NCBI GenBank assembly: GCA_034112345.1
Contig: JAWUVN010000024.1
Coordinates: forward strand, 1-9,722
DNA: 9,722 bases
Reading direction: 5' to 3'
From: Bermanella sp034112345
GTDB lineage: Bacteria > Pseudomonadota > Gammaproteobacteria > Pseudomonadales > Oceanobacteraceae
The stretch's first letter is position 1, and each line of letters begins with the position of its first letter. The translations under genes were made by a program, and so were the position numbers. A model generated the notes under the pieces. That model saw only the letters and a list, made by a program, of their open reading frames with translations. It searched no databases and was not told the DNA's origin. Shown here in pieces: positions 1-5,862 of this stretch.

Positions 1-129
1 GGTAAAGTCAATTTCATGCTATTCATGAGCCAACTAGAGCCAGTTAACAAGGCACTGTTGGTCATGCCAGCAAAACCACTTCGTGGCGGGCATTGGACTC
101 GCTACACTCGCCCCAAAGTTTGGCGTTAA
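1..129 (+). CDS. 3' end of an unidentified gene (partial)
   Basis: Reading frame 1 is open from the window edge to a TAA at 127-129, giving the last 42 residues of a protein that starts outside the window. The tail first reads hydrophobic (NFMLFMSQLEPVNKALLVM), then becomes strongly basic and aromatic, ending RGGHWTRYTRPKVWR. I do not recognise the family. It is not the C-terminus of phenylalanine hydroxylase, which might have been expected next to phhB. The dense coding-like composition, the clean stop and the 64-bp gap before the next start support a real gene. No hairpin with a T-run follows the stop, so read-through into phhB is possible. Confidence 0.6.
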   Translation, partial: GKVNFMLFMSQLEPVNKALLVMPAKPLRGGHWTRYTRPKVWR

Positions 130-193
130 CTCTTACCTACAACCCCCCATAAATCATGCTTAACATTTACACCTATTATATCTAGAGGTTCAT

Positions 194-490
194 ATGATCA
201 AATGCTTAAACAAAGATTCAATAGATACCTCACTTACAGCGCTTAACAGCAGCATAGATAAGCCATGGGGTATTTATAACAATAAGTTATCAATTGAGTT
301 TAAGTTCTCAGATTTTATTTCTGCATTCGGCTTCATGACAAAAGTAGCCATTCTTGCAGAGCGAGCGAATCACCACCCCGAATGGTCAAATATATATAGC
401 AAAGTAAGCATTCAACTAACCACTCATGAAGTAAGCGGTATCTCAAAAAAGGACTTTGACCTAGCGCAAGAAATATCCAACTTAGTTTGA
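194..490 (+). CDS. phhB: Pterin-4a-carbinolamine dehydratase
   Basis: A 98-residue 4a-hydroxytetrahydrobiopterin dehydratase (EC 4.2.1.96). The family dehydrates the 4a-carbinolamine formed by aromatic amino acid hydroxylases, so that the pterin cofactor can be recycled; it acts in the cytoplasm. The whole family signature is visible: F-x-F-x-DF-x-x-AF-x-FM (residues 36-48), VA-x-x-AE (51-56), the catalytic HHPEW (60-64) and the second active-site histidine in THEVSG (78). The length is typical. The start at 194 has an AGAGG ribosome site at 184-188, 5 nt upstream. No hydroxylase (phhA) is visible next to it, so its partner enzyme must lie elsewhere, or the protein serves another pterin or has a moonlighting role. 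There is no clear promoter or terminator, and it may be co-transcribed with the partial gene upstream. Confidence 0.95.
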   Translation: MIKCLNKDSIDTSLTALNSSIDKPWGIYNNKLSIEFKFSDFISAFGFMTKVAILAERANHHPEWSNIYSKVSIQLTTHEVSGISKKDFDLAQEISNLV

Positions 491-616
491 CTGCATGCCC
501 ATATGACATATAACTGTTATTACTTTTCAAGTAAATTAGGGTAAGTATCCTTAGTATTGTAATTAATGCTAGAGCTGCTTACTTGAATTCAGCAACACGA
601 TAATATGGGGTTACAC

Positions 617-865
617 ATGATCACTATTTCACAACTGACTGTGTTTTTAGGTTGGGCCACTATAATAAATATTGCTTACCTTACTTTAGCAAGCGTAATG
701 CTCATTCTAATGAAAGAGACAATTCGATCCATTCATAGCAGGATGTTTGATGTGGATGAAAACAAAATTGGACACATGTACTTTAGCTTTCTTAGCAATT
801 ATAAGGTTGTAACCATGGCTTTTTTTGCAGCGCCATATATTGCATTAAAAATAATGGGTAATTAA
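617..865 (+). CDS. DUF6868-type small membrane protein
   Basis: An 82-residue protein of unknown function resembling the DUF6868 family of small proteobacterial membrane proteins. It starts with a short amphipathic stretch followed by LTVFLGWATIINIAYL, the first transmembrane helix (about residues 7-32). Next come a polar loop containing IHSRMFDVDENK and a second helix (about 60-78) ending PYIALKIMG. I chose ATG 617 over the in-frame ATG 605 because TGGGGT at 606-611 lies 5 nt before 617, while nothing like a ribosome site precedes 605. An 11-bp A/T-rich inverted repeat overlaps the stop codon. The family assignment is from memory of its pattern (FLGW near the start, HSRWF-like motif, PYLAL near the end); the function is unknown. 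Confidence 0.8.
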   Translation: MITISQLTVFLGWATIINIAYLTLASVMLILMKETIRSIHSRMFDVDENKIGHMYFSFLSNYKVVTMAFFAAPYIALKIMGN

Positions 866-885
866 TTTTTGTATCCATTATTTTT
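847..885 (+). terminator. A/T-rich inverted repeat at the DUF6868 gene end
   Basis: AAAAATAATGG (847-857) and CCATTATTTTT (875-885) are perfect 11-bp inverted arms with a 17-nt loop. The left arm lies inside the last codons of the DUF6868 gene and the right arm ends in five T. This fits a weak intrinsic terminator, or a 3'-end stabilising hairpin, that begins inside the coding region. The stem is mostly A-U, so termination efficiency is uncertain. Confidence 0.4.
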
Positions 886-1002
886 CAGCGCCATATTAGA
901 TACCGGTTTAATACGTTACAAATACTGTGCTATATCTAGAGTCAAATGGAATTAATATGAGCATGAACATTGCCATTTAGGTATTCCTTACTTTATTTGT
1001 AG

Positions 1003-1028
1003 GCAATAGGCCATGTAACGTCTATTGC
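1003..1028. repeat. Inverted repeat upstream of rsuA
   Basis: GCAATAG (1003-1009) and CTATTGC (1022-1028) are perfect 7-bp arms separated by 12 bp. It lies 56 bp before the rsuA start and just before the ribosome site of the short leader ORF. It could be an operator or an mRNA hairpin; nothing else in the sequence decides between these. Confidence 0.4.
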
Positions 1029-1052
1029 TAATTACATGCACGCAGGGATAAT

Positions 1053-1094
1053 ATGCCCACCATTTCTGTAAGCCATTCTAATCATGCGTCTTGA
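1053..1094 (+). other. Possible 13-codon leader ORF overlapping the rsuA start
   Basis: An ATG at 1053 with the best ribosome site in this stretch (AGGGA, 1044-1048, 4 nt upstream) opens a 13-codon frame, MPTISVSHSNHAS, ending at TGA 1092-1094. The stop lies 8 nt past the rsuA ATG (1084) in a different frame. rsuA itself has no good Shine-Dalgarno sequence, so translation could be coupled through this leader. It may equally be chance; no conservation could be checked. Confidence 0.3.
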
Positions 1095-1770
1095 TAAATT
1101 TGTGTGCAAAAGCACTGAATTAACAAAAGCCGAAGCGCTGCAGTGCATTCTGGCAGGTAAGTTATGCGTGAATGGCGAGACAATTATTGATGAGGCCACT
1201 CAGGTCCATGAAAACAACACCATTAAACTGGAAGGTAAGACATTAAAAGCCCGTGCATTTCGGTATATTTTGATGCACAAACCTGCTGGCACAGTTTGCT
1301 CTAACGTTGATGATGTATACCCATCTTTATTTAATCAATTAAACATTGATAAGGTGTCTGAACTTCATATTGCGGGTCGTTTAGATGTTGATACCACAGG
1401 CATGGTATTGATTACCGATGACGGCCGATGGTCTTACAACATTACGGTTCCCACTAAACTTTGCTGTAAGGTATATCGTGTGTGCTTATCAAGGCCCATT
1501 GCAGATGACGTAATCGAGAAATTTGCTCAGGGTGTGCAACTGCAAAACGAACCTAAGCTAACCGTTCCCGCACAACTCAATATCATAGGGCCAAAAGAAG
1601 CACTACTGACGATTACTGAAGGGAAATTTCATCAAGTGAAGCGTATGTTTGCTGCTGTAGGAAACCGGGTTATTTCATTGCATCGCGAACAAATTGGCAG
1701 TGTTTGCTTAGATGTTCAAGAAGGTCAGTGGCGCTACCTTAGTGAAAGTGAAGTTCAATCGTTTAATTGA
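1084..1770 (+). CDS. rsuA: 16S rRNA pseudouridine(516) synthase
   Basis: A 228-residue RsuA-family enzyme that converts U516 of 16S rRNA to pseudouridine during small-subunit assembly. It has an N-terminal S4 RNA-binding domain (about residues 1-55, beginning MRLDKF as in E. coli RsuA). The catalytic domain has the motif GRLDVDTTG at 98-106, with D101 as the expected nucleophile. Family blocks LITDDGRWSYNI (109-120) and EGKFHQVKRMFAAVGNRV (179-196) follow, ending in the typical LHRE segment. Length and order match E. coli RsuA closely, so the assignment is firm over the related RluB/E/F proteins. The start is set by the MRLDKF alignment although the ribosome site is poor; a short upstream frame may couple its translation. 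It appears to be monocistronic. Confidence 0.93.
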   Translation: MRLDKFVCKSTELTKAEALQCILAGKLCVNGETIIDEATQVHENNTIKLEGKTLKARAFRYILMHKPAGTVCSNVDDVYPSLFNQLNIDKVSELHIAGRLDVDTTGMVLITDDGRWSYNITVPTKLCCKVYRVCLSRPIADDVIEKFAQGVQLQNEPKLTVPAQLNIIGPKEALLTITEGKFHQVKRMFAAVGNRVISLHREQIGSVCLDVQEGQWRYLSESEVQSFN

Positions 1771-2133
1771 ACGTGCTGACTCCCTGGCAGCAAGCGCATT
1801 TCATTTATAGCTGCTTAATTTAATCACCTCTGCTGCTCACACTAATAGTTCCACCCTGTAACCCTCCTAATGGCCTACTGACACTCATTTAAAGGCACAA
1901 AATAATAAACCACCTTACAAAGCCTATAAATTCAGATGAAAAACTTAAAATAAGGCATCAGGACTAGACCTACTTTCTGAACACCGCGTACTTAAAGGTC
2001 TGCAGCCTCTTTAAAGGTTGATAAACCCCATAATCACAACCTACCCTAGGGCCTATTGAGCAGATAAAGTGAAAAAGACGTAGACACACATAGGGCTCTC
2101 ACATATACTGCGCTGGCTAGAAAAAAGTCTCTA
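1771..2133. other. Intergenic spacer after rsuA, no gene seen
   Basis: Both strands were read and only short open frames without ribosome sites were found; the longest from an ATG is about 22 codons on the minus strand. TTAAAGG occurs three times (near 1890, 1993 and 2011) and an 8-bp palindrome CCCTAGGG lies near 2046. A weak GCAGC/GCTGC pairing just after the rsuA stop is followed by a T-poor tail, so I do not call it a terminator. The function of the spacer is unknown. Confidence 0.5.
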
Positions 2134-2161
2134 TTTACAATCTACATTTCGTTGTTATCTT
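2134..2161 (+). promoter_or_regulatory. Candidate promoter of the cold-shock gene
   Basis: TTTACA (2134-2139) matches the -35 consensus at 5 of 6 positions. TATCTT (2156-2161) matches the -10 at 4 of 6, with a 16-bp spacer. Transcription from here would give a leader of about 90 nt before the ATG at 2261, in keeping with the long 5' leaders of cold-shock mRNAs. TCTACATT in the spacer (2141-2148) recurs in the leader (2197-2204). This is a call by eye. Confidence 0.35.
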
Positions 2162-2260
2162 TATTTAACAAATGTCCTGAAGTTTTTAAGTTAAAGTCTA
2201 CATTCTTAAGCACTTCCAGCCTTTTACGAGGCTAAAATTTATAAAACACAGGATATTATT

Positions 2261-2470
2261 ATGTCTAATACAACTACTGGTACAGTTAAATGGTTCAACG
2301 AAGCTAAAGGTTTCGGTTTCCTAGAACAAGAATCTGGTCCAGATGTTTTTGCACATTTCTCTGCAATCGCTAGCTCAGGGTTCAAAACTCTAGCTGAAGG
2401 CCAAAAAGTTTCTTTCACAGTTACTGACGGTCAAAAAGGCCCTCAAGCTGAGAACATCGTTGTTATCTAA
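2261..2470 (+). CDS. Cold-shock domain protein (CspA family)
   Basis: A 69-residue single cold-shock domain, an OB-fold single-stranded nucleic acid chaperone that melts mRNA structure. Both RNA-binding motifs are intact: RNP1 KGFGFLE (16-22) and RNP2 DVFAHFSAI (28-36). The aromatic surface W11, F12, F18, F20, F30, H32 and F33 is complete. The N-terminus TGTVKWFNEAKGFGF is canonical. I cannot assign a particular csp paralogue, or say whether it is cold-inducible. The codons look favoured (GGT, GCT, GTT and CGT-type choices), as in highly expressed genes. An AGGA ribosome site (2250-2253) lies 7 nt before the ATG. A leader of about 90 nt with a small AGCC/GGCT hairpin (2218-2233) is consistent with post-transcriptional control. 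It ends at a strong terminator (2488-2522) and stands alone. Confidence 0.95.
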   Translation: MSNTTTGTVKWFNEAKGFGFLEQESGPDVFAHFSAIASSGFKTLAEGQKVSFTVTDGQKGPQAENIVVI

Positions 2471-2487
2471 TCGATAACCACTTGTTC

Positions 2488-2522
2488 AAAAAAGGTAAGA
2501 TCATAGATCTTGCCTTTTTTTT
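2488..2522. terminator. Bidirectional intrinsic terminator
   Basis: GGTAAGATC (2494-2502) pairs with GATCTTGCC (2506-2514): nine pairs with one G-U and a 3-nt loop. Eight T follow on the plus strand and six A precede, which gives a T-run on the minus strand too. It sits between the convergent cold-shock and DUF6435 genes and can end both transcripts. Confidence 0.9.
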
Positions 2523-2600
2523 CGCCTAAAATTCGCTTCACCCCACACCCCCTACCCCTTAAACCCTTTTCAGACCCAAGTGCACCTTGGCATATCCTTG

Positions 2601-2771
2601 TTAATCTTTTTTAGATTGCAAAATTTCTTGATAAATCTTTTCAGCTTCAACCATCAATTTCGAATACTCTCTTATATCCCCGTTTCTTTGCGCCAACATC
2701 GATTTTTCAAGCATTGCCCGATATTGCTTATCCAATTTTTTGACTGGGTCTGACTTAAATATAGAAAACAT
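2601..2771 (-). CDS. DUF6435 family small protein
   Basis: A 56-residue protein, too short for many gene finders, read on the minus strand from ATG (2769-2771) to TAA (2601-2603). It begins MFSIFKSDPVKKLDKQY, which matches the DUF6435 pattern as I remember it (M-F-x-x-FKSDPVKKL-x-KQY). The family's QRNGD-I-x-x-Y-x-x-L-x-x-EAE segment follows at about residues 28-44. The composition is highly charged and predicted mostly helical, probably a short coiled-coil hairpin; there is no signal peptide or membrane segment. The function is unknown. The ribosome site is weak (a TGAG stretch about 6 nt upstream). It is convergent with the cold-shock gene and shares its terminator. A possible 62-aa membrane ORF ends 67 bp upstream and could be in the same transcript. 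Confidence 0.82.
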   Translation of the reverse strand: MFSIFKSDPVKKLDKQYRAMLEKSMLAQRNGDIREYSKLMVEAEKIYQEILQSKKD

Positions 2772-2838
2772 AAATTACTCAATAATTGATAACAAATTAC
2801 TTGCTCATTTTAATATACGAACTAAAAATGATATTCGA

Positions 2839-3027
2839 TTACTCTGAAATAAAAATACATGCACCATAAACACTGGCCAAAAATTTGGCCAGGCAGTTAA
2901 GTAAACTATGGAAATGAACAATAAGATCATTCGTGACATGTAATTCACTGAATTGATGCTTTATATACATTGAGGCCGCTACTTTAAACATCCATACGGC
3001 CAATGAAACAATAGCAACGCTTAACAC
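2839..3027 (-). CDS. Doubtful small membrane protein, unidentified
   Basis: A 62-codon minus-strand frame starting at GTG 3027, with an in-frame TAG just upstream, so it cannot be longer. The product has a hydrophobic N-terminus (about residues 1-20), a polar His-containing middle (KHQFSELHVTNDLIVHFH) and a second hydrophobic stretch (about 42-60) with two cysteines. This could be a two-helix membrane protein. Against it: AGG abuts the GTG with no proper spacing, so an internal TTG or ATG start is as likely, and I recognise no family. In its favour: it is on the same strand as, and 67 bp ahead of, the DUF6435 gene in an otherwise empty stretch. Confidence 0.33.
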   Translation of the reverse strand: MLSVAIVSLAVWMFKVAASMYIKHQFSELHVTNDLIVHFHSLLNCLAKFLASVYGACIFISE

Positions 3028-3547
3028 CCTAATCTAATTAACTATCTTGAATCTAAATCAATCTGATTAAACACCCAAGCCGCCATATAACCCTCTCGTT
3101 AGAAAGCAAAGTAATTACCTACCTGATTAAAATTTCTAAAAAGCATCAACCGGCGTGATAATAAAAATTTATTAAACTTCGCACCTTTGTTTAATATATT
3201 AATTTAAATTATCGACAAGCAATCTTGTAAGTAACTGTTCTTAATACGTTATTTAAATAGCTAAGTAATTTAATTTTACTTGCAATGGAATAAGGTAAAA
3301 ATATTTCATTTTTATTACTATTTCTAATGCGACCAGGATACAAAATAAAAATCAAACTGCTGTGCGACTGAGTAAAAGGCGCGTATAGTGCAGTGGTTAG
3401 TCTTTCCCTGTATCGAGCCTACTGGCCAGCACGCCTATATCCTCCTTATTGCGATTCTATTTGCTTGCAAGTGAATAGCGTAGATTCTTAGCAACTACTG
3501 TTTGCATTTCTCAATCTGTACGAGAACCGTCAAATTTTTTAGCTCCC
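3028..3547. other. AT-rich intergenic spacer, no firm gene
   Basis: About 500 bp, extremely A/T-rich up to roughly 3340, then more balanced. The plus strand has one short frame, GTG 3388 to TGA 3474 (28 codons). It has AAAAGG 8 nt upstream and a hydrophobic end (YILLIAILFACK), and is too short to call. The minus strand has only frames under 20 codons. TTCTC/GAGAA arms flank 9 bp at about 3508-3526. Part of it probably carries the promoter of the phosphatidyltransferase gene, but no convincing -35/-10 pair was found. Confidence 0.45.
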
Positions 3548-3592
3548 CTGATCATTTGATCAGAATGTTGCTGTGCGCTTTCATTTAAGCGC
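3548..3592. promoter_or_regulatory. Two inverted repeats before the phosphatidyltransferase gene
   Basis: CTGATCA TT TGATCAG (3548-3563) is a perfect 7-bp inverted repeat with a 2-bp centre, the form of a dimeric regulator's operator. Shortly after, GCGCTT (3575-3580) and AAGCGC (3587-3592) form a 6-bp hairpin with a 6-nt loop. The hairpin ends 45 nt before the ATG, and no T-run follows it. The first may be an operator and the second a leader hairpin; both roles are inferred from position. Confidence 0.4.
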
Positions 3593-3637
3593 CAGAGCCG
3601 GAGTGCCCTTATTTTTATATGCCTTTTCAGGAGCATT

Positions 3638-4291
3638 ATGAGCACTGGTAACGAAAACACCCAAGAACCACAACCGGCCATTTTATCTTACGTAAAAGAC
3701 CTTCCTAATATATGCTCACTTGCTGGGTTAGCATGCACACTTTTAGCCATCTACTTTAGTATCACTGGCGTTTATTACGCTGCCATGATCGGCATGGTTT
3801 GGGCTGTTGCATTTGATTGGGCAGATGGTTTAGTTGCTCGAAAAATGAAAGGCCGTACTGGTAATGACCGCATGTTTGGTGGCCAGTTAGATTTAGTAAT
3901 CGACATTGTAAGTTACGGTGTAACCCCAGCGATACTTGTCTTAAGTTTTGGAAAGTTTTCTCCAATTTTTTTACCACTGGCTTTTATTATAATAGCCGCC
4001 GCAGCGATTCGATTAAGCTACTTTAGTACCTACGGCTTATCGGGCGAATCTAAATATACTGGATTAGCTCTTGATAATAATAGCCTTATACTTGTATTTG
4101 TTTTTCTTTTTGAAAGCATTCTTCCTAGTGATTCATTCTCAGTTGTTTTTTATGTTTGCGCCCTTGCACTTGCTGCTTTAAACGTATCTCAAATAAAAAC
4201 ACCTAAACTTTCTGGCAACCCAAAAAATGTCGTTATTCTAGCCTTATATACACTTGGCATTAGCGGAATTTATGGCTGGAAACTTTTATAA
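3638..4291 (+). CDS. CDP-alcohol phosphatidyltransferase
   Basis: A 217-residue integral membrane enzyme of the CDP-alcohol phosphotransferase family, which joins an alcohol to a (phospho)lipid with loss of CMP or CDP. The diagnostic motif D-x2-DG-x2-AR-x12-G-x3-D-x3-D is complete: D60, D63, G64, A67, R68, G81, D85, D89. The insert after AR is longer than in PssA. LPNICSLAGL (22-31) and SYGVTPA (92-98) resemble phosphatidylserine synthase (type II PssA). However, the PssA-like block 'GLPxP' downstream is replaced by TGLALDNNSL (141-150), so serine is not assured as acceptor. About six membrane helices are expected. AGGAG (3629-3633) lies 4 nt before the ATG. The cytidylyltransferase 69 bp downstream suggests a joint headgroup pathway. 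Alternatives are a divergent PssA, or a choline/ethanolamine or glycerol/inositol type enzyme. Confidence 0.88.
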   Translation: MSTGNENTQEPQPAILSYVKDLPNICSLAGLACTLLAIYFSITGVYYAAMIGMVWAVAFDWADGLVARKMKGRTGNDRMFGGQLDLVIDIVSYGVTPAILVLSFGKFSPIFLPLAFIIIAAAAIRLSYFSTYGLSGESKYTGLALDNNSLILVFVFLFESILPSDSFSVVFYVCALALAALNVSQIKTPKLSGNPKNVVILALYTLGISGIYGWKLL

Positions 4292-4311
4292 CCCCTTTTC
4301 AAACAATAGGA

Positions 4312-4330
4312 CTGCCACCTAAGTTGGCAG
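4312..4330 (+). other. Hairpin between the two lipid genes
   Basis: CTGCCA (4312-4317) and TGGCAG (4325-4330) form a perfect 6-bp stem with a 7-nt loop in the 69-bp gap. The following sequence is A/T-rich but has no clean T-run. It is more likely an mRNA processing or attenuation element than a full terminator, leaving the two genes probably co-transcribed. Confidence 0.4.
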
Positions 4331-4360
4331 ACATTTAAATTTAAGAGTAATAATTATTTC

Positions 4361-4804
4361 ATGATTGTATATACCGTAGGTACATTTGATTTACTGCATG
4401 TGGGGCACCTTGCCTTACTTGAGTACTGCAAATCTTTAGGTGGAATTCTGGCTGTTGGCGTTGCATCAGATCGCGTTGTGAATTCTTACAAACCAAATGT
4501 ACCTGTTATACCTTTGGAACAAAGAATGGAAATGCTAAGAGCGCTTAGCTGCGTTGATATTGTGCGTCCTTATGATGATCTTGAATACGTTACTGGTTGC
4601 AAAGAATTGAATGCTGATATATTTGTAATTGGTGAAGACTGGGGGAAAAAACCTCATAATTTAGCTGTTGAAGCCTACCTAGCAGAAAACGGAAAGCAAA
4701 TTAAACAAGTGCTTTACAACCCGCGTACATCCTCCTCTGCTATCAAGAAAAACGTGATAGCACAAAGAGGCAATGTAACAAAACTTAGTGCGGCTGTTGC
4801 GTAG
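4361..4804 (+). CDS. TagD-like cytidylyltransferase
   Basis: A 147-residue nucleotidyltransferase of the HxGH cytidylyltransferase superfamily. It resembles glycerol-3-phosphate cytidylyltransferase (TagD), which makes CDP-glycerol from CTP and glycerol 3-phosphate. Seen are GTFDLLHVGH (7-16, HVGH at 13-16), QRMEML (54-59), the GEDWGKK motif (91-97, compare GDDW in TagD) and RTSSSAIK (122-129, the place of the RTxxISTTxIK CTP-binding motif). All are in the expected order and the length is close to TagD. Phosphoethanolamine, phosphocholine or another phospho-alcohol could also be the substrate. The start at 4361 has only a distant AAGAG (4343-4347). Following a CDP-alcohol phosphatidyltransferase on the same strand, it probably supplies or shares a CDP-alcohol with it. 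A C-terminal tail of about 15 residues is low-complexity. Confidence 0.88.
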   Translation: MIVYTVGTFDLLHVGHLALLEYCKSLGGILAVGVASDRVVNSYKPNVPVIPLEQRMEMLRALSCVDIVRPYDDLEYVTGCKELNADIFVIGEDWGKKPHNLAVEAYLAENGKQIKQVLYNPRTSSSAIKKNVIAQRGNVTKLSAAVA

Positions 4805-4823
4805 TAGATTTTAAAGCACCCTA

Positions 4824-4864
4824 TTAATACTTAAGGAGTCGGGGATCGGCTCTTTAAGTGTTAG
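4824..4864 (+). other. Long hairpin after the cytidylyltransferase gene
   Basis: ACTTAAGGAGTC (4829-4840) pairs with GGCTCTTTAAGT (4848-4859) with two G-U pairs and a 7-nt loop. Five further pairs, including G-U pairs, extend the stem to 4824-4864. It begins 20 nt after the stop. There is no T-run, so it may be a Rho-dependent or 3'-stabilising structure closing the lipid-gene transcript rather than a classic intrinsic terminator. Confidence 0.5.
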
Positions 4865-5063
4865 CTACACCAACTGGCTCTTAATCATTTATTTTTCATA
4901 AGTTACACTTCAATATAAAACCTATAAAATCCTGCCACTGATAAGCTGTCACTCAAGGCCTTCATTCTTTCTATTTACTGATCTAAGTAAAATATCTAAA
5001 CCTTGGAAGATCCAACCATCAATTTAATGCGTAATAAACACATACATATTAAAGAGTATGACC

Positions 5064-5279
5064 ATGAACCCTTTATCGCCTAAAAAACTGAAACACAGTA
5101 AATGGACCGCTGTTCACCCTCAAAATAAAGAAAAACACTTTTTAATTACAAACGTAACATTTGATGAAGACGGCACAGTGATTATTTGCGAAATAGAAGC
5201 AATCCGATCACAGCGAAGCATGGAAATAGACTGGAAGACTTTAAGGAATACAAACATATGGAAACAAGGCTGGCAATAA
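5064..5279 (+). CDS. TIGR02450 / DUF2389 tryptophan-rich small protein
   Basis: A 71-residue conserved protein of unknown function (TIGR02450, DUF2389). It opens MNPLSPKKLKHSKWTAVHPQ and then KEKHFLIT, which are family hallmarks. A central D-E-D-G turn follows, and it ends with the W-K-x-LR...W-x-QGW block, so four tryptophans lie in conserved places. It is soluble, with no signal or membrane segment. I chose ATG 5064 over the in-frame ATG 5058 because GAG (5054-5056, in AAAGAG) lies 7 nt from 5064 but only 1 nt from 5058, and the family usually begins MNP. It is probably monocistronic: 250 bp separates it from the lipid pair. A 14-bp perfect palindrome follows the stop. Confidence 0.88.
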   Translation: MNPLSPKKLKHSKWTAVHPQNKEKHFLITNVTFDEDGTVIICEIEAIRSQRSMEIDWKTLRNTNIWKQGWQ

Positions 5280-5309
5280 TCTATATAGTTGAAATCCAGA
5301 CAGCCAGAA

Positions 5310-5323
5310 GTAATTATAATTAC
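5310..5323. repeat. 14-bp perfect palindrome
   Basis: GTAATTATAATTAC at 5310-5323 reads the same on both strands. It lies 30 bp past the TIGR02450 stop. It contains no G/C core and may be chance in A/T-rich DNA, a binding site, or a weak 3' hairpin. Confidence 0.35.
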
Positions 5324-5702
5324 ACCGCAATAATGCTAATAGATGCGTGAATAAATATTTGTTATCCGTTTTTTAATCCATCTAAAATAACGAAACCTCA
5401 CACGATCACCACGATCATTTTAAATTGGCCTGTTTATACGGGGCAATAAGTCTGTCAAAGTCATACAGCAATAGCAGCACCACTTTTAAATTTAACGCTC
5501 AGAATCGCAAAATATATTTTATCTATAACAACTACGCTTCACCTCATGACTACTGGCTTTTGTCATGCAGAGTTATTCTTAACATGGGTTATCGCTTATT
5601 TAAGCCCCTACCAGTAATTTATACGTGTACGTTAAATTGTTGAACACACAATGACTGAATAACTCCCTAAGATGCTTAAAACACACGTTAAACAAAATCA
5701 GG

Positions 5703-5735
5703 TTGAATCGCCCGCGCCTTGGTGGCGCCATTCAA
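5703..5735. repeat. G/C-rich two-part hairpin
   Basis: The inner stem is GCGCC (5714-5718) with GGCGC (5724-5728) around TTGGT. The outer stem is TTGAAT (5703-5708) with ATTCAA (5730-5735), separated by an uneven bulge (5 nt against 1 nt). That makes eleven pairs in all and a clear G/C-rich island in A/T-rich DNA. No T-run follows on either strand, so it is not an obvious terminator. Confidence 0.5.
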
Positions 5736-5862
5736 TGTAAACGACCATATCGAACACCACCCAATGCCTAACGCCGCATTTTGGTAGCTGCCTCGCTTAC
5801 ATAAACTGCCTATAGAAAAACAAGTTATCCCCTCACCACCTACTCATTTTAAAGCGCTCAAC

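Noticed and set aside
3378..3440. tRNA-like D-arm (GTGCAGTGGTTAG) with flanking GGCG/CGCC
   Set aside because: No T-loop motif, no anticodon stem and no acceptor stem of the right length can be formed, so it is not a tRNA.
3431..3448. CCTCCTTA on the plus strand, identical to the 16S rRNA 3' end; on the minus strand a strong GGAGG before a GTG
   Set aside because: The flanks do not match 16S rRNA, and the minus-strand frame is only 11 codons (MLASRLDTGKD), so chance is the simplest reading.
5425..5643. 72-codon plus-strand frame in the spacer
   Set aside because: TTG start without a ribosome site, Tyr/Asn/Ser-rich random-looking product, and no recognisable family.
5693..5788. Minus-strand frame of about 32 codons with a plausible product (HWVVFDMVVYIEWRHQ)
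   Set aside because: No in-frame ATG before the last 16 codons, and it coincides with a G/C-rich hairpin that can bias translation; left as a note only.
5660..5790. Integron attC-like core sites (GTTAAAC, GCCTAAC)
   Set aside because: The order of the two core sites is reversed relative to a real attC on either strand, and the interior is not self-complementary in the attC manner.
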